This document shows, in pieces, positions 1 to 9,631 of a DNA stretch of 64,000 nt. The notes under the pieces were generated by a model, which saw only the letters and a list, made by a program, of their open reading frames with translations, had not been told where the DNA came from and searched no databases. Source of the stretch: Polyporus tsugae (lineage: Eukaryota > Basidiomycota > Agaricomycetes > Polyporales > Polyporaceae); NCBI GenBank assembly GCA_024305745.1, contig JAHRBS010000010.1, positions 2,115,501 through 2,179,500 on the forward strand, written 5' to 3'. Position numbers and translations under genes: made by a program. Every line of letters begins with the position of its first letter. Position 1 is the first letter of the stretch.

Positions 1-784
1 GAAGAAGAAGAAGAAGGCTGTTGCTAGCAGCGTCGAGCCCCAGACTCCCATCACGCCTTCTGCCTCCAACGTCATCGCGCTCCCGCAACCTCCACCAAAG
101 AAGTCCGCCGCGAGGTCGGCCGCCTATGGTGAGCCATCCTCTTCGAAGGACGTGCTTCCTTCATTGACCACTGACCGCCCCTCAGACGCATTACACTGCA
201 TCGTCCGGACCGAGGTCGAACAGACGGCCGGCTCCTCCACCAAGGCTGCACATGTCCCCGTGCACCTCCGCAGCTACAAGCTCGTACAGCCCAAGACCGC
301 CATCGCGCCGCGCGTGTTCCAGCTGCTGGGCGAGCTCGGCATCTCGCACACACGCCTGGTCATGCCCACGCGCGAGAACCTGGCCAAGTTCTCGTCGCTC
401 GTCGACGCCGCGCAGCAGCTCGTCGAGATCAAGAAGGCGGTCGACAAGCACGAGCAGGACATCAGGACGAGCAAAGCGCGCTTGGCGACGCTGCGCGGGG
501 AGCAACCCGAAGGCGGGGGCGAGGGCGACGCCTTGGGGACGCCGGCGCCGATGGATGTGGACGAGGGCGCGGAGGCGGAGGGCGAGGTGGATGGGCGGGC
601 GCAGAGCGTGATGAGCACAAGGAGCACGCGCAGCCGGAAGCAGGTGCGTTTCTTGCTTCGTGTCAAAATGGAGGACGATGGTTGATGTTTACGTGGGGAT
701 GTTGTGCAGAGTCGTCGGTCGATGTCCATTTCCTCGGTGGATACTGCTGGTGGGCCGAACCCCAAACGGCAGAAGCAGCGCTAG
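1..784 (+). CDS. SWC4: SWR1-complex protein 4 (DMAP1 homologue), C-terminal part
   Basis: This is the 3' part of a gene entering from the left edge. Exons are 1-128 (reading frame starts at base 2), 186-643 and 710-784, giving the last 219 residues. The translation starts in a Lys-rich stretch and then carries the block LRSYKLVQPKTAIAPRVFQL followed by a helical segment (LGISHTRLVMPTREN), which I recognise as the C-terminal half of Swc4/DMAP1. Family knowledge: Swc4 is shared by the SWR1 (H2A.Z exchange) and NuA4 (histone acetylation) complexes and acts in the nucleus. The N-terminal SANT-like region should lie to the left of the window. The tail is acidic and then Ser/Arg-rich, ending in KRQKQR, a possible nuclear localisation signal. 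Both introns are short GT-AG introns in phase with the frame. Confidence 0.85.
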
Positions 785-1039
785 ACGTGTATGGGATATG
801 GACACTGTATTATAACGCTTTCTTGTAATGTGTATCATATGCATGCAACACGTCTTGAGAAACGATGAGATGAGAGCTTCGTCACCGTGCACATGATGAG
901 CGCGTCGCGCATAGACCAAGACACGTCCGTGACCGACACGCGCCTGCCGCCCTCCTCGCTACCACCACCCCTTCGCATCTGGTTGCGCCTTGAGAGCCTT
1001 GAGGAGCTCGTGAGCGGTCTTCATTCATAAACTCGTGGC

Positions 1040-2550
1040 ATGCTTGGCCTGCTCGCACGCACGCCGTCCACCCATATTGTACGCAGGCCAGGTGCGCTGC
1101 GTCGCTTCGCCTCCAGCTCAGCACCAGCTCCCCAGCACTCTATATACATCTCTAATTCGACGGACCCCTACTTTAATCTCTCATTCGAAGACTGGTGCGT
1201 CAATGAGTCGTATGCAAGTGCTCTGGCATTGACGCGGACTCGGACTCGACACAGGTTATTCCGGCACAAGTCGCCCGAGGAGCCATTGCTGCTGCTATAC
1301 CGCGATGACCCGTGCGTCATCATAGGCAGGAACCAGAACCCCTGGAAGGAGGTGAACATACGCGCGGCGCGCCGGGCAGGGATACCCGTCATACGGCGGC
1401 ACAGCGGAGGGGGCACGGTATACCACGTACGTCCCATTCTCCCCCAGGCGAAGCGGTCGATTGCGGTATTCATGCGGGAGGAATGTCATTACGCAGGACC
1501 TGGGAAATACCAACTTCTCGATACACCTCCCGAGAGCGTCGTTCGACCGCCATGCGACGGCCGAGGTCGTCATGAGGGCGGTGTGCTCGTTGGGAGTGGA
1601 CGCGAACGTGAACGACCGGAACGACATCTGTGTAGGGAAGGACAAGATATGTCGCCTTTCTCCATCTCTCTGCACCTTTACGCTTACGGCTCGTCGGTCC
1701 TTACGTCTCGGGCTCTGCGTACAAGATCGTGAAGGACCGAGCGTATCACCACGGAACGATGCTCATTTCGACGAGGCTAGATACGCTGGGTGAGCTGCTT
1801 AGGTCTGGGAAGGTGCGTGCGCCAGCCGGGTAGAGGAAGGTCATTCGTCACGTCACTGAGGAATAGTGATGCAGGACACAATGCAGACGCGCGGCGTCGC
1901 GTCGGTGCGTTCGCCCGTGTGCAACCTGCGACAGCGATATGGGCATGTGAGTCACCAGGGCTTTGTGCAAGCGGTTGTGGATGCGTTCCGGACGGAGTAT
2001 GACGTGCACGAGAAGGTATTAGCCCGCCCCATGTCCTTGTCAGGGTATCTTACGACGTTCCCCACGCTTCAGGTGCAAGTCGTGAGCGACTCGGACAGTA
2101 CGCAAAACATGGAATACGTCCGGCGGGGCATGAAGGAACTCCAGGTGGGTCGAGGGCAGCGCTCTGAGCTCAACATAGACGTTGAACAGAGATGCGGCAG
2201 ACTTGGGACTGGGCCTTCGGCCAAACGCCAGAGTTCGCGTACAAGATCGAACGTACATTCCCTTGGGGAGCAGTGGTAAGTGGTTGCATTCATGAGTACG
2301 CCCCGCTTCTCCCATCTCATGGGCGTTCTAGTCCGCAGAAATTCGGTCGAAGCATGGCATCATCCTGTCATGCTCCTTAGCGTGTTCTGAGGGCGCAGAG
2401 GTGACTTTGAAGGAGCGGCTTGCGGTGCTAGTCACGAGGTTGCAGGGGCAGCGGTACGGTTTCGTGGACGATAGCATAACACTTCTGGTGGAAGAGGACG
2501 AGCGTGTGGGCGGTGTGTGGGAGTGGCTGAGGACAGAGATGGATAGCTGA
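1040..2550 (+). CDS. AIM22: Lipoate-protein ligase (LplA/Aim22 type), probably mitochondrial
   Basis: Eight exons fit a 366-residue protein: 1040-1194, 1255-1426, 1497-1646, 1705-1812, 1875-2015, 2073-2144, 2192-2275 and 2332-2550. The N-terminus is Arg-rich with no acidic residues, like a mitochondrial presequence. Diagnostic motifs are RRHSGGGTVYHD (the RRxSGGGxVxHD lipoate/biotin ligase signature), NDICVGKDK, and SGSAYKIVKDRAYHHGTMLI, which contains the expected catalytic lysine. Family role: ligates lipoyl groups to E2 and H subunits of mitochondrial dehydrogenases. Intron 3 (1647-1704) has no GT-AG solution that keeps the lysine motif; an AT-AC intron restores the frame exactly (see findings). 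Other introns are canonical. The C-terminal accessory region after residue 270 is less conserved. A sequence error in intron 3 cannot be excluded. Confidence 0.88.
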
Positions 2551-4489
2551 TGGGCTTTGCTTCTGTATTCGCTCGCGGGGTGTGATGGTGCACAATCTAT
2601 TGCAGAGGAAGGAGAGTGTTGTGCTACGGCATCGTCAGGTCCTCTCTGTGTACCAAACGCTGTTCGTTTCGAAATCGTCTGGTGCGTGTGGTTCGGCCTA
2701 AGAACGAATGCATGTTGAACAACAAGTAATGATAATATGGTCTATGCACGCACCTGCTGCCCTCGCTTGTGACCCGTCAACCGCTTGTCCCGGTCCATCA
2801 TCATATCATCCCAAGCATCGACGTTATGACGGACAGGCTAATGTGTTGGGGAAGTGCCATGAGATATAGGTTCAAGAAAGGGCCCACGATACAAAGGCGT
2901 CCTTTGAGCATACCTTGCCCTGGTTCTGAAGCCTCTTAGAGGTGTTCAAGAGCGTGCCCGTGGCACCAAACATAATGGTGACAAGTCCTGGTTGTTTAAA
3001 GCGATAAATGTCATGCTTTGAGCACCAAGTAGGTTGCCTAGACATACCGAACGGAATGAGGGCTTCCCATGGGACCGGCATGGCGAATGGCTAGGAAGAA
3101 CGCAAGATAGTGAGTGCTATGAGGACTTTACGGCCACGCGCGAGACGCGCCGGGCTCGGAGGACGACTGTTTGCTCGTGTTAGGATATCAAGCGCCCTCA
3201 TTCTAAATTCGGAATGCATACTATACTGAACGGCGTTGCATTCTGACACTGACATCACCCCTCAGACCGATCTACAGTCTGCTTAAGTTTATAGGTGCTC
3301 TGTCTGTGTTTATTTCTATGCTGCTAATACAAGGGCATGGAACTATACCCTGTTTTCGAAATCACAAATCGTCCATCCGCATGTCACGAGAGGTGGAGGT
3401 ATTATACCCCCGGTGGGCTAGGATGGGCGCGCAATATCGCTTGGCAAGGCGTCCTCTCCTCATGCTCTTAGGGTCGATGAGAATATCCGTAGAAGCCGCC
3501 CTAGGCCAGGATAGGCGGTCTTCAATCTCTTGTCAGCGAGTACCTTCGAGCACTCCTCCGATTTTCGGCACACGCGCGTTCTTCAGTATTGCGAAGCGTC
3601 ACCTTGTGCTAGTCATGTGCAACCTTTGGCCAAGGATGTACTGCGCTTTTATTCCATATCCGACTAGGATACGGTTACTGTGAGGTGCCTTGATACCTCC
3701 TATAGTGGTATTAAGTTGCTTGGCGAATTTTCGTTACCAACGTCGTCCGGCTAGTCCGTCGACGTCATTACACCCACCCCCAAACTCCGAACAGACCCTT
3801 CAACTTCAAGTCCTTGAGAGGGAATACTTAGCGACCCGCCGCCTGGTGCCAGCGCTTCATCGGCAGAGGGAGCAAACAGAGGTAAACATGGTCCGTGCGC
3901 GATGGGTCCGGGTATATAGGCCGTCGTCGAACATGCTGATTCCTTACCACTCTGGCCTTTTGGCTTAGATCAAGTGTAGTATCTGTTCTTAATAGTTTAA
4001 CCACTATTATGGAGGCACCGCCTCCATTATTGGTTATCTAATTTTTGCCGCCCTTGTCCCTCGGGCTCTGCTTGCAACCCGAGGGCGCGATGACCTTGCC
4101 ACTGCAGTATCGGCTTGTGTCGTCGGGGGATTCTCTTTTTCTTTTCGTTGCTGCTTTGCGACCAGCCATTTGGTTGGAACCTTGCAGTGTCGAATGGATC
4201 AAGGGGACTTTTATGTTCTTGTTTCGGGATGCTTCGGCTGATATTTTAGCTGTTGCATGATAACAGACCGCTTAATCCTGCCATTCTCTTGCGCATGGAG
4301 CTTTGTAATTGCCGCGAGTCAACAGCACCATTGCTACAAGCCAGAATAGAATGTTGGTCTTTCCTAGCTTCCATAATGTATAGGGCTCACCGGTCACCAC
4401 CAAGCATGATATTTCCATTGTCGTAACAGGCCACTTGTGCCCCACTACTGAAATTTTGAAAGTTGACCCTCTTGAACTACATACAATTT
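2551..4489. other. Gene-poor stretch downstream of the lipoate ligase
   Basis: I find no convincing gene. Open frames are short, uninterrupted by plausible splice sites, and show no recognisable protein motif. Base composition is visibly more AT-rich than in the flanking genes. The first 200 bases probably hold the 3' UTR of the lipoate ligase. The rest may be decayed repeat DNA. Confidence 0.5.
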
Positions 4490-5283
4490 CTAGAGCGACA
4501 TCTCGACATTGTCCACGTACTCGACCATTGGGTTCTTGGGTTCTTTGTAGGAGTTAAGGAGAGGCCTCTGCGCAATAGTCACGACGTGCAGTGTGGGGTC
4601 TGGAAATGGAGCCTGATCCCTTTATGAAACACATCTAGTCTCGATACGCGGAGAGGGTAGATTTGGTGGTCCTGTACCCAACGGCACGCATGTAGACAAT
4701 CAGTGAGAATGTCCTCCTTATACATACAGCTCGGTGTTTGCATACTTGTGAAACCACCTCGACCAAGTATATTCAAGAATGGCACTTCAAACTTCAAAGT
4801 GCAGACATGGTAGCGGCGCTAGTCTCGAACCACTACCACTTCCACGAATCCCAGTAAACTGCCCATTGTCGCCGGTGACGAAGACGTGTCTATGATCCTA
4901 CATAAGCCCACCGTGAAATATCTGGATGTAGTTCACCTATGGATGTCGATTGCAGTGAGCCCTGAGTGATCCACCAAGTTGGCCTTACCGATACCACGGA
5001 CCTCGACGCAGAGATGCTTGATGTTCTCCTCGATGCGGGTGATGGCAGCGCCCTCGACGAGAGCGTTGACGTCGTCTGAATTGTGCACCCGTTGGACAAC
5101 CGACTTCCCGGGGCGCCAGGCTGTCTTGCGCCGTGCAGTGCCATTAACGGTGGTCAGAGTCGAGGAACTTCCCTTGGATGGCCAACGACTGGCCACCATG
5201 ATATCTTGACCACGAGCAGTGATGACTTTGCAATCATCGACGTAAATGCATAGCTCCGAGTCGCGAACGGTTAGTTCGCACAC
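4490..5283 (-). pseudogene. Decayed coding remnants, one resembling the N-terminus of the amidohydrolase at 17.5 kb
   Basis: On the minus strand a 116-residue open frame (5283 to 4933) contains VEGAAITRIEENI followed by VEV and, further on, a degenerate VDHSG...DIHR. This parallels IEGNTITCIEENI, VEVIDC and GFVDTHR in the intact amidohydrolase at 17,544. The metal-binding Asp-x-His-x motif is not preserved cleanly and nothing downstream continues the protein, so I read it as a broken copy of that family. A second minus-strand fragment (4618 to 4490) reads like a protein C-terminus with coding-like codon use, ending in VEYVDNVEMSL and a stop; I do not recognise its family. The two pieces are not in one frame and need not belong to one former gene. 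Confidence 0.45.
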
Positions 5284-5414
5284 GCCAGCGGGGGGTCGAT
5301 CACCTGCCCGTCAAAGTTAGCCAGAAGGCAATACGGCCGCGAAGGGATTGATTGGACGTCCAGTGAGTCCTATTCTTCTGACCTTGCTGCGTCACTGTGA
5401 GACAATCAGATGAG

Positions 5415-6545
5415 GAAAATCCGGGTTGGTCAAACCCGGAATATCCGGTGTGCAACCCCGGAAACATACTCAAACACCCTGGTCCAACCTGGGTTTTCAA
5501 CCGCGGAAAAAATGGGGCCAAATGTCACTTTTCAACGGTTATTTTTTGGCGGACCTTCTGGGATAAAACCGGGTCCAACCGTGGAATTTCTCCTTCGAGT
5601 CCTAGATAGCTCGGGCGGGGTATTCCTTCAATATCACACTTTGTAACACATGACAGCACATAAATGCATTGTTTGCAAGTAACGAGGTAACTATGAACAG
5701 GGAACACTACTACACGCCTACGAAACTAGCACTAGCGCCAATGGAGAATTCGAAACCACCCGTCTGTCAATACAGTCGACTTTTGCCATGGCGCCAACAG
5801 TCAGTTCCAGGCCATTCCCTGTGGCCATTGCCACTGGACCTACCTGGTGCACCCATCCAGGCTATGAACCCACCTTCACAACACTTTCTCCGAGGATGTA
5901 CAGGAATGCGCATCAGGGCAGTACTCACCTTGGTGGCTCCGGCACTCAAGTGGATGCTTCCTACAACCCTGATGCCCCTCCTGAACGAGGAATCAAGCAT
6001 CAGCAAAAGAGTTCAGAAAAGGGCCAAGGTACACACCTTACACCCATGACCGGGCAACTCCCAGCTACGATGAAGCACACATTGATGAATTACGAACCTC
6101 TGGTTGGCCAAAAAACCCAGACCAAGACCAAGACCAAGACCAAGACCAAGAGCCAGAACAGATCGAGGAAATATCGCGAGTACCAGAGAAACAAAGAAAG
6201 ATCAGAGAGCTCCGGAGCGGACGATGACCTCGTCGACATGGGTGATGAGGAAAAAAGCGCACAGTCGACGCCCACCGAAGCACGAGGCTGTACACGTTTA
6301 GGGCAGGCAGTTGCGATCTTGGGCGATTTGTTTCCTTGGGCGCCTGCAGTTCCACAGTCAACAACCGTGGAATAAACCCGTCCAAGTCAGCCTCCACCAG
6401 CCCAGGTGTAAAACACGGCGGGGACCTGGATTTCCGCCCGACGAAAAAGCACGGTCGATTTCCATTTCCACGGCCCGACCGTGGAACGTATTTTTTCCGT
6501 GGTCAAACAGGCGCTTTTCCGGGGGCGTCAGGTCCATAGTGCGTC
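5415..6545. mobile_element. Possible non-autonomous transposable element with subterminal repeat clusters
   Basis: Two clusters of a short motif, roughly ACC(C/G)(T/C/G)GGAA, flank a central region. Copies occur near 5434, 5455, 5500 and 5578 on the left, and near 6364, 6478 and 6497 (partial) on the right. The octamer GGTCAAAC also appears in both flanks (5428 and 6501). The core holds an open frame (5788-6375) rich in Lys, Thr, Ser and charged residues, with no recognised domain. Clustered subterminal motifs are typical of some DNA transposons. I could not define exact ends or a target-site duplication, so this is an inference. Confidence 0.35.
6120..6149. repeat. Hexanucleotide microsatellite (GACCAA)5
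   Basis: Five consecutive copies of GACCAA are followed by one imperfect unit. In the plus-strand frame it encodes alternating Lys-Thr. It lies inside the putative element at 5.4-6.5 kb. Confidence 0.85.
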
Positions 6546-7716
6546 AAGACACCCCGTGAGTTCACTGCTCGACTTAAGTAGGCTCGTTGGGCTGTGTCAA
6601 CTCTGTCACGGTGAATATGCATAGCCATTCCAAGCCCACCTTCTTAGGCAAGATTTGGGTGCCTTTCCTTTTCGATCGAGCTCCGCCTCCTCGAGGCTTG
6701 ATGCTTTGTCTGCTGGCCTGACGTTGCGACCGCCACCGGGTTCTCGAGTGTCCCTCGATTCCCGGCAGCTGATCGAAGTCCAGAGACATCTCGCAACCTG
6801 CGCTGTAAGGAAGGAAAAGCTCGATCAACGGGTCGACCCGCTCTCGAGCGAAAGAAAGCAAAGACAGGAAGTAGACGCACCCAGGGGCACCAGTCGCAGA
6901 TACAGATCCGCAGTCCGAATCTCTCACACCTTCAAGAAGACCCTCGTTAACAGATACGCACCGAACACGTTGCGCGCAACACAGCAGTTCCGCGGAGCTT
7001 CCAACCCGGCCTTCGGTCCCGGCGCCGTAAGTACTGAGTACTGACAGATGACTTCTCATTCGAATTCCCTCTCGAGGGTCACGGTGAGGGTGCTGTAGCA
7101 GTGTACCTGCGGTACTGATATGTCTGTGAAGAAAGGGATTAGCGGGGACCAAGCAACTGACGGAAATTGTCGTACCTCAAGTTTACCTTTCCAAAGACAA
7201 TGATCTATTGGACATGACCAGTTGTTGGGATAACATGGCAAGTAGGCATAAGGCAGCATAAGTATATCGCATAACACGACATGTCCGAGATGCGCTCGGC
7301 GACGCCCTCGCGACTCGCCCGTCGCAAGCCGCTCAGCGTCCGCACAAACACACCATGCGCATGTCCATAACAGAGATAGAGGGGTGTGTGGCATATTCAG
7401 CAAAAACGATACATGGAGGAGGTACATACGTGTACTGCATTGTATATAAAGAGTACATACCACCACTAAAGCACGAGCACGAGAGCAGAGTGAGCAACAG
7501 ACGACAACGGTTAACACTTCACACAACACAATATATCGACGCAGGGTAGGAGTGTGGGTGGGCGGCAGCACGACGGGAGAACGGCGTGCGGGCCCAGGTT
7601 GGGTAGTGTGGGGCGCACAGAAGAGGGCGCGCCTCGCAGCGAGCGGAAAGCAATTTCGTCAAGACGGTGAGCGACCGGGTGTGATTACGGTAGTGGGCAG
7701 GACGCCAGCGCCGTCA
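6546..7716. other. Non-genic stretch upstream of the tail-anchored protein gene's 3' end
   Basis: Open frames on both strands are mutually overlapping and lack motifs or plausible introns. I see no gene, RNA or clear repeat. The last part probably includes the 3' UTR of the minus-strand gene at 7717-8742. Confidence 0.45.
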
Positions 7717-8742
7717 CTAGAACGACGACAGGCAATAGAACACGACGAGCCCGCCCACGGCGCCGGCGACGAGTATGTCGAAGAACGTGTTCCGGATCCA
7801 CCGCGGGTCGTCGGGGTACGACCCCACCCGCTCGTTCCGCTCGCCGCTCAAGCGGCGGTTGTAGTCGTACGGCTCCAACATGCCCTCCGGCTGGAGTCGC
7901 AGCGCGGGCTTGGGCGGGGTGCCTGCAGACTCGACGAGGGCGTTGACGGCGCCCTGATCGCGGCCCACCGCGATCATCCACGAATGCTCGCGCCGGGCAA
8001 ACGTACGCGTCGGGGTAGCGGGCTCGTCCTTGAAGTCTGTAGCCTCTGTGGGCCCGCGGTTGAGGTGCACGATGCGGGTGTAGAGGCCCTCGGCCTGCGC
8101 GGCGGACGTGATGGCGGGGACCTGCTCGCGCGGGCTAGAGTAGAGGGAGGCGAGCGGCGTGCCGCGCCCGATGGCGCGTGAGAGACGGCGGGTCATGCGC
8201 TTGAGGATCGTCACCGAGGACGCGTTGGACGATGTGTCCGAGTCATCGCCCTCCTCGGCGCGCTCCTCGTGACCGTAGTGCTCCTGCTCATACTCCTGCT
8301 CGTATTCGTGTTCTGGCTCCTGCAGTCCCCTATATCCGTCCCCTGCCTCTTCATGTTCATCCTCGGCGTCGACGTCGATCACCTCGTGCGCCGGTGGGGG
8401 AGATCTGACGGGCTGGTGACGGGATGGAGTGCCCTGCGAGCGGTCGTCGCGCTCGGTAGTGACCCAGCTGGGTCCGCGCTGGGGGACATCCATGGGGCGG
8501 GTCTGCTTGGCGTAGGATTCTGGCTCGACCCAGTTCGGGTTGGGGCGGTGCCAGTATCCCGATGCAGAGGGGTTGAAATCGAAGTTGGGCGGGAAGTTCT
8601 TGCGGGTGAGTTGGGGCGAGGGCGAGGGCGGGGCAGAGTCGTCGCGGGGGCAGACAGGGACGCCATGGGGCCGCTTGTGACCTGCCATAGGGAGACTGCA
8701 CTTTTGGCAGATGGGCTTCTTCCTGGTGGAGCCTGGGCTCAT
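7717..8742 (-). CDS. Hypothetical protein with N-terminal CxxC motif and C-terminal membrane anchor
   Basis: A single uninterrupted exon encodes 341 residues. Near the N-terminus (residues 12-31) sits CQKCSLPMAGHK...VCP, two Cys-x-x-Cys/Cys-Pro pairs that look like half of a zinc ribbon. The middle is low-complexity: Pro/Ser-rich, then an acidic Glu/Tyr/His repeat region (EYEQEYEQEH), then a basic stretch MTRRLSRAIGRG. The last about 22 residues (TFFDILVAGAVGGLVVFYCL) form a hydrophobic segment that ends almost at the stop, so it is probably a tail-anchored membrane protein facing the cytosol. I do not recognise a named family; I suspect a basidiomycete-restricted one. The start was chosen as the first Met before the Cys motif. 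The neighbour to the right is the KHA1-like antiporter, also on the minus strand, about 0.9 kb upstream. Confidence 0.7.
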   Translation of the reverse strand: MSPGSTRKKPICQKCSLPMAGHKRPHGVPVCPRDDSAPPSPSPQLTRKNFPPNFDFNPSASGYWHRPNPNWVEPESYAKQTRPMDVPQRGPSWVTTERDDRSQGTPSRHQPVRSPPPAHEVIDVDAEDEHEEAGDGYRGLQEPEHEYEQEYEQEHYGHEERAEEGDDSDTSSNASSVTILKRMTRRLSRAIGRGTPLASLYSSPREQVPAITSAAQAEGLYTRIVHLNRGPTEATDFKDEPATPTRTFARREHSWMIAVGRDQGAVNALVESAGTPPKPALRLQPEGMLEPYDYNRRLSGERNERVGSYPDDPRWIRNTFFDILVAGAVGGLVVFYCLSSF

Positions 8743-9631
8743 GTCTGTGGGTGGGGGGTCGTCGAGTGGGAGGGCAGAGGGGCAGTCGTGTTGGGAGACC
8801 GGTGCGGGGTGATTCTTGCTCTACCTGATGGTGGGAGGTGTGTAAGGTCAGATTGGCTCCGTGCGGTATCGGATGACGATAAGGGCAGATGGGAAAGGAA
8901 GGAAGACAAGGAGGGTTGCGCAGTAGACGAGGAGGGGAGACATACCCTTTTGACACGGGGGATCACTTGAGCGGAAGAGTAACAAAGGGGAAGGGCATTC
9001 TTTAATACCACTCACCCGAGAAGCCAGTACTGAGGTTCAGTAGACCACAGAAGAACGGACAAAGGACGGGGCGAGGCGTCGACGACGGGAGATGGGAGAC
9101 AACAGGGGACGAGGGAGGACGAGGACGAGGACGAGGCGGAGGACAAGAAGGACGCCCGTTCGAGGCTAATGGGCGCTTCCCGCTCTGCCCCGCCAATCGG
9201 CAACAGCAGCGCACAGCTCCGCCAACGCGGTGTCGTGACCTCGTCTTCCAAGGCAGAGAAACAATTGGCGTCTCCAGAGGCGATCGCAACTACTATATAA
9301 TACCAGCCGCCAGTCTACCAGCTACTAGCACTAACTACCAAGGTCTGTACTCACCGGGCCCGGGGCATCGATTCGTCGATCCACGTCGGTTGCGATGTAC
9401 ATGTCCTCTTGATCAAACTCTATAGTACAAAAGTGTCGGCCGCCCTCGCGGAGGCAGTCGGATTTACATGGCTAGCAGCGTAAACAACTAAGGTACATGA
9501 AGCAATAAGTCATGTCAAGTCGTAGCAGGTCGTCATTCAACTTTCCGTACACTATATATAAAATCAGATGGGCCACCTTGCGTAAATCCAAGGGATGGTC
9601 ATGGGGTATTCACGCACGCTCGAACGACGCG
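8743..9631. other. Intergenic region with a GAGGAC-type microsatellite
   Basis: This holds the upstream region of the tail-anchored protein gene and the 3' side of the antiporter gene. A GAG/GAC-rich tract at about 9108-9146 is the only clear repeat. No coding model could be supported. Confidence 0.5.

Noticed and set aside
1647..1704. Frameshift that would make the lipoate ligase a pseudogene
   Set aside because: All other exons are intact and in phase. A 58-nt AT-AC intron explains the break without calling the gene dead, though a sequence error remains possible.
6574..7152. Long minus-strand open frame at 6.6-7.2 kb
   Set aside because: Low complexity, no motif, overlaps an equally long plus-strand frame, and no plausible splicing partner.
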